From positions 1,116,001 to 1,180,000 of the forward strand of contig BSDZ01000008.1 of assembly GCA_030268105.1 (NCBI GenBank): DNA of 64,000 nucleotides, in the 5' to 3' direction. The position numbers and the translations under genes were made by a program. Source of the stretch: Volvox africanus (taxonomy: Eukaryota > Chlorophyta > Chlorophyceae > Chlamydomonadales > Volvocaceae). Positions within the stretch are counted from its first letter, which is position 1. The number at the start of each line of letters is the position of its first letter. The notes beneath the pieces are model-generated. The model was not told the origin of the DNA and searched no databases. It saw nothing but the letters and a program-made list of their open reading frames with translations. Shown here piece after piece: positions 37,201 to 49,031 of this stretch.

Positions 37201-40200
37201 CAAAAATAATAACCCAAAAATTCATAACAAAAGAGAATAAACGAAGAATGATATGATTTCAACCCATAAACTGGTCTATGTCCAATTTACATAAAAAAAA
37301 CAATGCAAATGGCGCGTCTTACTTGGGCGTGAGGTTTGGGTCATAATAGCGGCTGGTGCTTCCGACGTCATTAATCACCCAGCACAGCGGAGGATTCGTC
37401 CAGGAGCTCGGGCTGCCGGGCATCTGCCAAAGAAAGTTAAGGGTGCTGGTGGGGCTGTCGGGGTACATCCACAATGTCATGTTGTAGAAGCCTGGACGGA
37501 CAATCGGTAATGACAAATTGGGCAACATGTAGACGCTGTAGACGTACGGCACAGACTTCCACAGCACAAAGGTGCAGAAGCACCTCCTCAGCATCTCGAG
37601 AGCATCTCTTTGCCACACTGATCAACTACCAACTACCAACTACTACACAACGGCTTAGGAAGGCGAGCGACTCCAGCCCTGGGGATGATGACATTATGAG
37701 TTTTATGAAGCCTTAAAGTTTGGTGGGAAAACGCTTGTTCCCAGTGGAACGGTTGTTGGAACTAACGGACGCTTTAACATCAATGATACCATCACGACAA
37801 ACGAGGTAAACTAAACGGTCATCAACAGTATGCAACATTGCCGCATTGCACATACACCCGCACTAACCCCCGAAAACCAAAAAACTAAAAAATAAATTAA
37901 GGATGATATCTCCTTTAAGGGTTCTTGTACGAATATGCATCTACATCGACAGCACTTTAATCAACGGTACGACATGTCGTATCAACAGTCAGCCTCACCG
38001 GCCTCCGGGAAGATCAGGTCCACGGTGCCTGAATTGTTGTCCGACTGGGTCCAGACCAACGGGTTTTCGCCAACGGTCAACTGCCAACGGCTCTGAGACA
38101 GATTTGATGCCCGATATTGAATGGAGTAGAACCCAGGTGAGTCGATTCGCGCCATTGCCGTAGCCATCAAGCGATAACCGGTCGTATAACGAAGAATATT
38201 GAAGTTTGATGAGGGCTGGCTCTGTGGAATTCATATACGTGTATGTGTATGTGTGTACATGTTGGGGGTGAGGGGGAAGAAAGGGGGAAGGGGGGGGAAC
38301 TTAGGCTTCCCTACAATCGTAGAAAGACAACATTAGTCCTGAATTGGCTAATATCTTCTTGCCAAGTTCAAAATTTGTTCCTGCCCAAAGCTGTGCGCCC
38401 CTTGTGTAGTTATCCGATGAACCTTTTTGTAACGTCATGTTTTTTTAATTGTTAATATGGTGACTTGCTTTTCCTGTCATACCAGTTTTATCATAAATAG
38501 GGTTCTATGTTCATTCACATGATCATACGCATAATCATTCAAAAAAAACTGCTAATCAAAGGCTCGAGTAACACTAAAGGTTTGGCTAGCCAAAGCAAAG
38601 AAGAAGTACATGAGCAAGCCGTACACGAGTAAGCCGTATATGTCTCCAAAACCAAAAACCCTAATCCCTCCTACTAACCCTAATGTGAAAATCCTCGAAG
38701 GTGTAGTTCATGTCAGAGGAATCAAAACGACCGTCCGTGTACGTTCCCTTCCACCAGGTGTACTCCCAGCCCTGGAAGGCCAGGTTAGTGGTCACGTTGG
38801 CGGTTAGTTGGCCGTCGAAGCGGCGAGCCAGCTGTACGACTGCATGAAGGTAGGGAGGATGTGTCGGTACGGGATGTGTCGGAACGGCGAACGGCGGAAA
38901 GGATGGGGGGATATATGAGTGGTAATACGGAGAATATATGTAAGTGTGTGTGTTTGTGTGCAATGAATAAAATATCAACGAAGACGCGACGGCTTGATTG
39001 TTGGGTTGATGATGTGTCTCGCAAATCACATCACCAAAAGAACGAGCATGGTACATGATACACCAAATTTGAATGTTTATATAATATTTGTTCACTAACA
39101 TTTTAGAAAGACGTCCGTCGTTAGCTTAAGGGAACCGACCCATGGGTTTGAATTGTTGGGGATTAGGATGGCCGACAATGCCCCTCCTCTCCTGTCGTAC
39201 AACCCAGTAATTCCCCCCTCCCTCCCTCGCTCCCTCCCTCCCTCTCTCACCGGTTCGGTTTGTACTCGCCAGTACGAGTGCAGCCGCTACCGCGTTCCCC
39301 ACATTCAGCCGCCGACCGCTCCGAAAAAAACCCTGGGACACGGAATCGGTGTGGACGAGTGTATTTATATATGTGTTCTGGAGGTGGCAAGTAACTGTGT
39401 GGTTAGGAATGTCTGGGTCGTCAACGTGATTGCGAACAGCCAGGCAACTTATTCATACGTACGATACGTCTGTCACTATGCCGTACAGCACAGTTGGCCC
39501 CCCTATTAGGCAACATGTCCTTAAGCCTTGAAAAGAGGCGATTCGCGGCCGGGGGGGAGGCTATGGCGGGGACCGGGGGGAGAGTATGGCGGGGACCAGG
39601 GGGAGGGTATGGCGGGGACCGGGGGAAGGGTATGGCGGGGACCGGAGGAAGGGTATGGCGGGGACCGAGGGGAGGGTATGGCGGGGCCGGAAGGGAGGGT
39701 ATGGCGGGGACCGGGGAAAGGGCATGGCGGGGACCGGGGGAAGGGTATGGCGGGGACCGGGGGGAGGGTATGGCGGGGACGGGGGGAAGGTTTGGCGGGG
39801 ACCGGGGGGAGGGTATGGCGGGGACCGGGGGAAGGGTATGGCGGGGACCGGGGGAAGGGTATGGAGGGGCCGGAGGGGAGGGTATGGCGGGGACCAGGGG
39901 GAGGGTATGGCGGGGACGGGGGGGAGGGTATGGCGGGACCGGGGGGGAGGGTATGGCGGGGACGGGGGAAGGGTATGGCGGGGACGGGGGGGAGGGTATG
40001 GCGGGACCGGGGGGGAGGGTATGGCGGGGACGGGGGAATGGTATGGCGGGGACGGGGGGGAGGGTATGGCGGGGACCGGGGGGAGGGTATGGCGGGGACC
40101 GGGGAAAGGGTATGGCGGGGACCGGGGGAAGGGTATGGCGGGGACCGGGGGAAGAGTATGGCGGGGACCGGGGGGAGGGTATGGCGGGGACCGGGGGGAG

Positions 40201-42774
40201 GGTATGGCGGGGACCGGGGGAAGGGTATGGCGGGGACCGGAGGAAGGGTATGGCGGGGACCGAGGGGAGGGTATGGCGGGGCCGGAAGGGAGGGTATGGC
40301 GGGGACCGGGGGAAGGGCATGGCGGGGACCGGGGGAAGGGTATGGCGGGGACCGGGGGGGAGGGTATGGCGGGGACGGGGGGAAGGTTTGGCGGGGACCG
40401 GGGGGAGGGTATGGCGGGGACCGGGGGAAGGGTATGGCGGGGACCGGGGGAAGGGTATGGAGGGGCCGGAGGGGAGGGTATGGCGGGGACCGGGGGAAGG
40501 GCATGGCGGGGACCGCGGGGAGGGTATGGCGGGGACGGGGGGGAGGGTATGGCGGGGACCGCGGGGAGGGTATGGCGGGGACCAGGGGGAGGGTATGGCG
40601 GGGACGGGGGGGAGGGTATGGCGGGACCGGGGGGGAGGGTATGGCGGGGACGGGGGAAGGGTATGGCGGGGACGGGGGGGAGGGTATGGCGGGACCGGGG
40701 GGGAGGGTATGGCGGGGACGGGGGAAGGGTATGGCGGGGACGGTGGGGAGGGTATGGCGGGGACCGGGGGGAGGGTATGGCGGGGACCGGGGAAAGGGTA
40801 TGGCGGGGACCGGGGGAAGGGTATGGCGGGGACCGGGGGAAGAGTATGGCGGGGACCGGGGGGAGGGTATGGCGGGGACCGGGGGGAGGGTATGGCGGGG
40901 ACCGGGGGAAGGGTATGGCGGGGACCGGGGGGAGGGTATGGCGGGGACCGGGGGGAGGGTATGGCGGGGACCGGGGGAAGGGTATGGCGGGGACCGGGGG
41001 AAGGGTATGGCGGGGACCGGGGGAAGGGTATGGCGAGGACGGGGGGGAGGGTATGGCGGGGACGGGGGGGAGGGTATGGCGGGGACCGGGGGGAGGGTAT
41101 GGCGGGGACCGAGGGGAGGGTATGGCGGGGACGGGGGGAAGGGTATGGCGGGGACCGGGGGGAGGGTATGGCGGGGACGGGGGAAGGGTATGGCGGGGAC
41201 CGGGGGGAGGGTATGGCGGGGACCGGGGGAAGGGTATGGCGGGGACCGGGGGAAGGGTATGGCGGGGACCGGGGGGAGGGTATGGCGGGGACCGGGGGGA
41301 GGGTATGGCGGGGACCGAGGGGAGGGTATGGCGGGGACGGGGGGAAGGGTATGGCGGGGACCGGGGGAGGGTATGGCGGGGACGGGGGGAGGGTATGGCG
41401 GGGACGGGGGGAAGGGTATGGCTGGGACGGGGGGGAGGGTATGGCGAGGACGGGGGGGAGGGTATGGCGGGGACGGGGGGGAGGGTATGGCGGGGACCGG
41501 GGGGAGGGTATGGCGGGGACCGAGGGGAGGGTATGGCGGGGACGGGGGGAAGGGTATGGCGGGGACCGGGGGGAGGGTATGGCGGGGACCGAGGGGAGGG
41601 TATGGCGGGGACGGGGGGAAGGGTATGGCGGGGACCGGGGGGAGGGTATGGCGGGGACGGGGGAAGGGTATGGCGGGGACCGGGGGGAGGGTATGGCGGG
41701 GACCGGGGGAAGGGTATGGCGGGGACCGGGGGAAGGGTATGGCGGGGACCGGGGGGAGGGTATGGCGGGGACCGGGGGGAGGGTATGGCGGGGACCGAGG
41801 GGAGGGTATGGCGGGGACGGGGGGAAGGGTATGGCGGGGACCGGGGGAGGGTATGGCGGGGACGGGGGGAGGGTATGGCGGGGACGGGGGGAAGGGTATG
41901 GCTGGGACGGGGGGGAGGGTATGGCGAGGACGGGGGGGAGGGTATGGCGGGGACCGGGGGGGAGGGTATGGCGGGGACCTGGGGGAGGGTAAGTTTGTAC
42001 CCCGAGGGGCTTGACGCGGCCTGAAGCCTTTCTTTCTCATCTGATCAGCCCTCACCCCATTTGCAGTTATAACAAAGGGCATTGTATCATTGTATTATTC
42101 GAATAACTCCCGGGTGGGACCTTAATGTTTTCCCTTTCAATAAGGTTCATTGATGTTCACTGGTAACGAAGCCGATAACGGTCAAACTGTAACGGTAAAA
42201 TTAGGTAACGGTAAAAAGTAACGAAACCGTAATGAAGGGGGGTTTCCCAACCCGCGTGTTGCTGCTCTTTCTTTTTTCATTCTTGCCTGCAAGCTCTGTA
42301 GGCTGTCTCCGCTGGTGACCAAGAGGTTCTTGATGAGGGCGGGCGTCTGAGGGGTGGCTCGTCTGCTCAGCGGAAACGATAAGGGAACACAGGAGGCACG
42401 GCAGGTACGGCAGGTACGGCAAGAGTGGGGAAAAGAGAAAGGGGGGTCAAAGGAGTGAGATGACCGAATCAGCAACACATGGGATACGTACGGAAAAGAG
42501 AAGCACGTCGTTTTTTTGTTTATATGCCTTTTCATGCCTGGTGGGTGATGATAATGTCGCCAGAGCAGCGGAATTAATCTACCGCCTTCTACCTAGACGT
42601 GCAGACTGGCCATGATTCAACAAAAATCAGTCAACAAAAAACGATATGACTAACAAACGCTTAATAGTTAATACTCCCTCAAGGCAATATCTTTCCTGCC
42701 CGTACCATCAAGCTAACGCCCTATAGCCGCTGCCTCTCACGGTATCCCCCCGGTTTTACCCCTTCCCAAAGCAA

Positions 42775-42833
<59 letters not shown>

Positions 42834-44481
42834 CTACTCACGTCTGGCCTCCCAGAGCTGCAAGCACCAAGCCAGCCGCTGCGGCCACCATGGGCGTGGA
42901 GTAGGAGGTGCCGGAAACGACGGTGAAGTTGCCGTCTACAGACACAGAATCGGAGGGGGAGGGGTCGTCTTTCGAATATTAGATACCCTAAGAATACTCC
43001 GAATAAGGCCCTACGGGGTTCCGCGGCGCGCTAGGCAAGACGAGGGGCTTTATCGAGCGGAGGCGAGTTGAATGTAACGTGATTATATATCAGCTTGGAT
43101 GTCTATGGGTAGGTAGCTAGTATCGTGGATGGATCGTGTACGTACGGACATACATTTTCCGATTGGGCTTTTGTTGCGTCTAGGCGTATGATATGTATGA
43201 TATATACATGAATAGATTTACATTATATATAATATGTAAATATCCCTAGAACTTCGAACGAAGTAAGGTATCTCGCTTGATCCATGATTGGCTAGCACGA
43301 TTCCCTAAAAAACGTGATTTAAATAAATATACTAAAATCCACCAGAGACATTATTCACTGATGTGGACAATGCTCCAAAAAGCATTTAAATGGCTCCAGA
43401 CCCACCAACCCGTTGTAAAACTTAAGGAAAACGCGTTGTTTTAACCTTGCGAAAATCCCACTCATGTCGACTCTTGAAGTTAGCAAAGCGCCCGGCCCCT
43501 CGTGGGCCGTGTTACTTGCTCTGACATTCTTTCGTATATGAGTGTTGCTCACATTCCAACATCGACTCGTGTCACTTACTATAGGGGCTATCCGTGGTGT
43601 ATATGCTCATTCCCGGTGCGCTCATGTCCACAGTGTTGGGTCCAAAGTTTGTCCCCACGTCCTGGTTCTTTACGAAGGCGTAGAAGATGGTGTCGTTGTT
43701 GGTAGTGCCACCCACACAAATCACGTTGGGGGTTCCAACCGTGCAAGGCGGGTACGAGAAGTTTCTGGCGCGTATGATGTCCAGATTCGTCCATTCGTTA
43801 CCTGCAACACGAACGTGTAGAGGGTAAGTTTTCGTGAGCATACGTTAAGACGACTTCATTCGGCTTTTTAGGGTTTGAGAAGTTTTGAAACCCTGCGCGT
43901 ACATTTTCCTTTTTGTGATATAGAGTTTTAGGGTAAAACCCTAAAACTCCTAAATCAAAATAAGGAAAAATGAACGGCGTTTGTAAAGTACGGCAAGCCC
44001 AGCCTGAGAAAGATAAACATAATACATAACCGCCTTCGTCCAGTGGCGGTGGCTCGAGCTGCTCCACCCGAGCGACGACCCGGCGCCGAGCTCCTTCAGC
44101 ACATACACATTCCCTTCTGGAGTACGGGGGAAGAGAGCGACTTCCCCCCTAGGCCTGCCCCGGGTGGGTAGCCACCCACAGCGACCGCTTACCAGCAGCG
44201 GCCACGAAAACCGCCCTGTTGTATTTCGTGAAAAGTGACTTGTACGCGGCCGAGGCCTTGTCCCAGCTGTCCTTGTTGGAGTCCTGATTTTTGGGTGGGT
44301 GGGGGGCGCGGGGAGGGAGGGATGGCTGGAGTGGCAAAGTCGGGAATATGCTTCTCCATCCAGTGGAGTTCTCCGAGGGACATAGGCGTTCCGTCCACTA
44401 TCTATCTGTCTGTCATCACCGCGCACTGACCAAGGTGACCTTGCGTGACCATTAATAATAATAATAATAATAATGATGATG

Positions 44482-44519
<38 letters not shown>

Positions 44520-46237
44520 AATAAATTAATAATAATAATAATAATAATAATAAATTAATTATAATAATTATAATAATTAATTAATAATAATAATCAATTA
44601 CTAATATATAGTAATAATTATTATTATTATTATATACATATGTATGAATTTGCATCCATCCATATATTTGTATATATACATCTACACATCTACATATATA
44701 TCGATCTCCCCTTTCCGGCAGCGGCGACGTCTCGGGGGGGGACGCTCGAGGTTCAGATCATCAGGTTAGGGTTTATAGCCCCCCCTCATCAGCTGCTAAG
44801 GTTTAATCAATTAGAGTTCTATGTGTAGCTATAGGATAGTTGCTATCGCTGTTATTACCTGGTCTAGTAATCGTAGATTATATCTATCTTTTATATCTTG
44901 TACTTATTTATCTTTTTCATTTTAGCAGTAGTTTACTTAGCAATATCTGTGTGTGTCGTACTTTCACCTCGCATGGGTAACGAGTCCTAATACTGATAAG
45001 GCCTCGGGAACTTTCGCCGTCGCCGGCAATATCTAAGAGCCTTTTATTTCCTCTAACGGCTTCTTAAGCATTTGAAATTAAACCTTCAACGATAACGTTT
45101 GAACGAAGGTCATTGGGGTGATCCGGACCGGCAACGACATCATCAGCAATATCACACTTATTATTTCACACTTATTATCTCACACTTAAGCTCTTAGCAT
45201 TGGGACCAAAGCTCATGGAGAAGATGCGAGCTCCCTTGCCGTACGCGTAGTCGACAGCGCGTATGACATCTGAGAAGGTATAGCTTGGGTCAACGATCCC
45301 GAGGCTCTCATCCGTAACCTGCAAAAACAAAACACACACGCACACTTTAAGTTCAACGCTCTTCTTGTTTATTATAAAATTGGGCTCGTTCATTTTTCCC
45401 ACCCAGTATGTCTGTCACGCTGGATTAAATTGTAAATTAACTAATAATATTACGCATGTGCATCAGAGCACAAGCACTGGCACCTTTCATGTCTGGTGAC
45501 GCCATCCCGTCATAACATGTCGTTTCCATCTATCATCAAACGATGAACGCACGCGGGATATCGAACAGTAATAATCATACACACGCAGATATAAGGATAA
45601 TATATATGTTGTACATAATACATATTATATACATGTTTTTTTATTCAGTTATCTATGAGTATGTGTGTGTGAGAGTGTGCGTATCAACGGAACTCTCTGC
45701 GCAGACTAGGAAAACCTGATCCCACGCATGAGGTGCATATAAATCCTCTCAATCGCTTTTGTAAAAATAGAACTCAGGTACCAAGCACTGCATGTATAAT
45801 TGTGTTTGTTTGTTTATAAGGCCCTGAACCAACCTATGGTTCTAGTCAGGATTTCCATAAGTAATATTTTTAAACAAATATTTTAAATGAACACGACGGC
45901 TTCCTTACTTTCAGGATCATTTGTCGCAAGTTGGGTGCCATGCCCGCCAGTCCAAAATTGTTGTTGGGATGGGCGCCAATTATGCCCGCAATTTTGGTTC
46001 CGTGCAGTACACGGTCGGTAATGCCGTTCCAAAAAGACGTGTTGCGACCGATACCACAGCGAGAGATGTTGGTCAACGAGGAACAAAGCGGTGCGGCGAA
46101 TGCGGCGCCGTAGAAGTCATCGATAAACGCTGTTGGACAAGTTGGGCATTTATTTTGCATTCGGGAAGTTGGGAACTTGATGTTACTTGAGTGCTTGGTA
46201 AACTGGTATTTTAACCGTACGTACCATTATACATTAT

Positions 46238-46270
<33 letters not shown>

Positions 46271-48581
46271 CGAATGTGACACGAACGGTATGTATACACA
46301 TACCGTACGTATCACATTCGGGAATCCATTTTTCCAGTAATATATCATTCCCCACAATGTACAGTAAATCATCAAATACAACAATTGAATCGACGCAACT
46401 TTTCGTTAAACTCGTTTTAAGGAGTAATAAGGTTTTACAAAACTCACTGTTGTTATCGTTGTCTGCGAGGTCGTCATCGATTTCGTCGGGATTGTTCCAA
46501 AAGGAACCGATCAGGTCGCCGTGATTCACCAATGCGCCGCTGTCGGTTACCGCAATGACGACGTCGCTCACTAGGACGAGGAGGAGGGGGGAGTAGGAGG
46601 GGAACCTTTGACCAGGTATGGTGTATGGTAAAAACGAAACATTTGTTTACTTCGAGAAGTGCACCGCGCTCCGTCAGGCCACACGTCCTACACACAGAGA
46701 CACACACACACAAACACCGCCCTCTCACATTGCCGCTGCGGGTCCGAAGTATTGATGCCCAGCAGGCGCCAAGCCCCGGTCACATTGATTTTATTGAACC
46801 AGTAGGCCGTCTGCAGCCCGGGGTCGTTGAGGTCGAGACTGGAACTACCTGAAGATTGCAGGAGCCTGCACACAACACAGCACAGCAAGGTACGGCGCAG
46901 TACAGCAGAGCAGGGTGCGTGGTAAGGAATAAGCGCAAAAATAGCACAGCTGTTATTGTGGTATATTAAGGGGGTGCAGCTTACAGCATAATATGAGGGA
47001 AGAGTTTGCTGAGGGGCGCTGGAGCAGGGAGAAAAGAATGGGGATAGATACGGAATGCCCTATGGAGGGTGGAGGCGGGTCGGAGGATCAGGGGGCATGA
47101 AAGCAAGTTTTGATGATGCGGCGGATGATGCAGCGGAAGAGCATGGAGAAAGTGGCCCTGCATGCATGGCAATACAGCTGGAGAGAAGCACCTAAGAGCA
47201 GTTCGTTGAAGATGGTAAATTGTAGATTGCAGATTGTAGGTTGCATTCAATCATCGTAACGTGCATAGGATTAATTAGAAAGGCATGGGGTCAGGGGGCG
47301 GCAACGGGTGGCGACCAATAAATTACGAATAAAAAGGAATGTTACGATCTGACGTGACGTCTTTCTATTTTAATCGTGATGATCTGATGAAGCAAAATTG
47401 AAGTAAGGTAAAAATTTGTGATTTTCTCAAAACAGCGCAATCAAGGCTAGCAGTTGGCCCCTGCTCTGCTCCCCAGTTGCCGGTTTCCGGCGACGGGAAG
47501 GAAGGAAGCATATCCATGGAAGATTGAGGTCGCGTCAAATTATAGCTATTAAAAACAAATAAAATTTTCTTTATTTCATGATAGGCTTGAGGAACACGGC
47601 CGCGCTGGCTCCTAATAAGCGGGAGCCTCCTTTCGGTTACCCCTTGCTTACCGACGGCCGCTAGTTCCGCCAACAGCCCCGTCGAGGCCGGTGGATGGAG
47701 ACCACAAGATGAAGTCTCTCACAACAAATTCAATATCTGTTACGAGATTTGAAATCGAAGGGTTATATTGGTGAGCACTCCGTAAAGGGACTATTTGCGA
47801 GGATGAGGACCGTTATTACAGTTGGAGCACAGTCATATAGTTTCCCATACCTGTGCGCTTCTTTATCTCAGCCAAAACTGTATTCAAAATAACCTCATCA
47901 ACGGCTTCCAAGATTTGGAGGTTTGATAGGGCCATCTTGACTCGGGATGTGTAACGCTGCAGGAGTGGCGGTACCAAGTCTGCAACGTCCACCTCGCTGA
48001 GAAACGACACCACAAGACGAATTGGAGCTCCATCGTATAAAGGATCGACAAACTTCTGCAGCGTAAAGGAAGGAACGTTAGTGGTAAGTGTTATATCTGG
48101 CCACGTTGCGAGTTTACGAAGCACCAGCTGGACTAGCGCTGGGCTAGAAAGGACGTGGGTTCGCTGCTTCTATACAATTTCATCGAAAAACATATAATTA
48201 ATTTTAGGTTCCTACCCATATTGACCACATACCTTCTCTTTCTTTGGTGGGCAACCGTGGACGGAACAAGTTACAGGGACAACAATCGCCGCTATAATGC
48301 CCAAAATAAGAATCGTAATGCCCACAGATGCAATAACTGGATGCTTGCGAACCTGCGGGAAAAGCGTAGCGTTCACTAGTTAACGCAAAGCAATTGTTCT
48401 AGCATCGGCCCGACTCGTCGCTCCGCTGCTGTTTTACGATTAGCTTTCCGACAGACATTGGCGGAAGGTATTAAGTTCTTCTTACCCATCCGGATACGCC
48501 GCGTCGTTCTTCGTGGACAGAGCTGACGCCATCTTCAACGCTTTCCGGGGCCACACTGTTGGAGCCCTTCCACCAAGTCAT
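34251..48581 (-). CDS. Membrane-anchored subtilisin-like protease with PA14-like modules
   Basis: Twenty-one exons join in phase to 1174 residues: 48581-48486, 48352-48233, 48127-47851, 47736-47652, 46838-46729, 46570-46448, 46129-45909, 45318-45184, 44283-44193, 43801-43580, 42935-42842, 42362-42287, 39332-39251, 38839-38679, 38221-37999, 37617-37323, 36760-36607, 36320-36060, 35720-35623, 35305-35089, 34634-34251. A single hydrophobic segment (~37-59) near the N-terminus suggests a type II anchor; ~75-190 may be a propeptide. The S8 catalytic set is complete: Asp239 (AVTDSG), His313 (LHGTKIAG), oxyanion Asn421 (AAAGNEW), Ser504 ([12 protein letters not shown]). After the catalytic end ([10 protein letters not shown]) come ~600 residues of beta-rich modules; the clearest PA14-like stretch is [20 protein letters not shown]. 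Size (~128 kDa) and family recall volvocine hatching/vegetative lytic enzymes (VheA, sporangin), but orthology is inference. The exon starting 37617 has the least certain acceptor. Confidence 0.85.
36792..36885. repeat. (GTGTG/TGTGG)n pentamer microsatellite
   Basis: About 18 uninterrupted copies of the 5-bp unit GGTGT lie in the subtilase intron between exons ending at 37323 and starting at 36760. Confidence 0.95.
39548..41995. repeat. G-rich 23-bp minisatellite, about 105 copies
   Basis: The unit is TATGGCGGGGACC followed by ten G/A-rich bases (GGGGGAAGGG or close variants), with occasional 22- and 24-bp units. The array fills most of a 2954-nt subtilase intron (42286-39333). Because no stop codon occurs in the unit in most frames, all three forward frames and at least one reverse frame stay open for more than 800 codons; these are artefacts of composition. 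The transcript strand is the C-rich one. Confidence 0.95.
42774..42834. repeat. (CAACAG)n hexamer microsatellite
   Basis: About ten copies lie just inside the intron, within ten bases of the donor that follows the subtilase active-serine exon. Confidence 0.9.
43923..43949. repeat. Inverted telomere-motif hairpin
   Basis: GAGTTTTAGGGT (43923-43934) is followed by AAA and its exact reverse complement (43938-43949). The arms contain TTTTAGGG, the Chlamydomonas-type telomere unit. It lies in a subtilase intron. Confidence 0.9.
44453..44635. repeat. (AAT)n-rich microsatellite
   Basis: Long AAT/ATA/TAATTA tracts, about 180 bp, in the subtilase intron before the exon at 44283. Confidence 0.9.
46271..46320. 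repeat. Loop-less 25-bp inverted repeat in subtilase intron
   Basis: Positions 46271-46295 and 46296-46320 are inverted copies matching at 22 of 25 positions, directly beside a (CA)n(TA)n tract. The fold would form a long hairpin in either strand. Confidence 0.85.
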
Positions 48582-48985
48582 GGCTTTTATGAATTGAGTG
48601 TGAGCACCTTCAAGGTCTGACTACTATTCTTTTTCTCTTCTGGACGCTTCAATGGGCAGGCGGAAGGAGTGGTGAGCTAGTTCGGCCGCCGTGTAATAAG
48701 CAGCGCTCGTGTGTCTTTGCGCGATATAAAATCAACCCGCACAATACAGCTAATCTTCCGTGGTTTGCGAGTGCCGATATGTCTTTGAATATTCATTTTT
48801 GGGCTGCTTGTGAAACTTCGAGCGCTTTAATATCGAAGCTGACCTACTTGGTCCTTTCGCCCGTACAACACGGAAGCATCCATTCAGACGTTCGCCTTGC
48901 GCCCGCCTGTCCGACACGTTCCAAAATTATTTTATGTAACGTCACTACCGTGTTTGTCGTCTACGTGCGACAGGGGAGCCCGGGA

Positions 48986-49031
48986 CCCTGTTACTGAAGC
49001 CATGACGGTTCACATGGCTTGACTAACAGGG
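48986..49031. repeat. Two-tier hairpin
   Basis: CCCTGTTA (48986-48993) pairs with 49024-49031, and inside it AGCCATG (48998-49004) pairs with 49013-49019, separated by small symmetrical internal loops. Confidence 0.8.

Noticed and set aside
39494..42082. Open frames of more than 800 codons on both strands with Gly/Trp/Arg- or Pro-rich periodic peptides
   Set aside because: They exist only because the 23-bp repeat lacks stop codons; several overlapping frames are equally open and an intron of the subtilase gene covers the region.
46981..47192. Candidate subtilase exon (CTCTTAG acceptor to GTAAGC donor)
   Set aside because: Its phase would put a stop after the next junction; joining 47652 directly to 46838 keeps the frame and the subtilase domain start.
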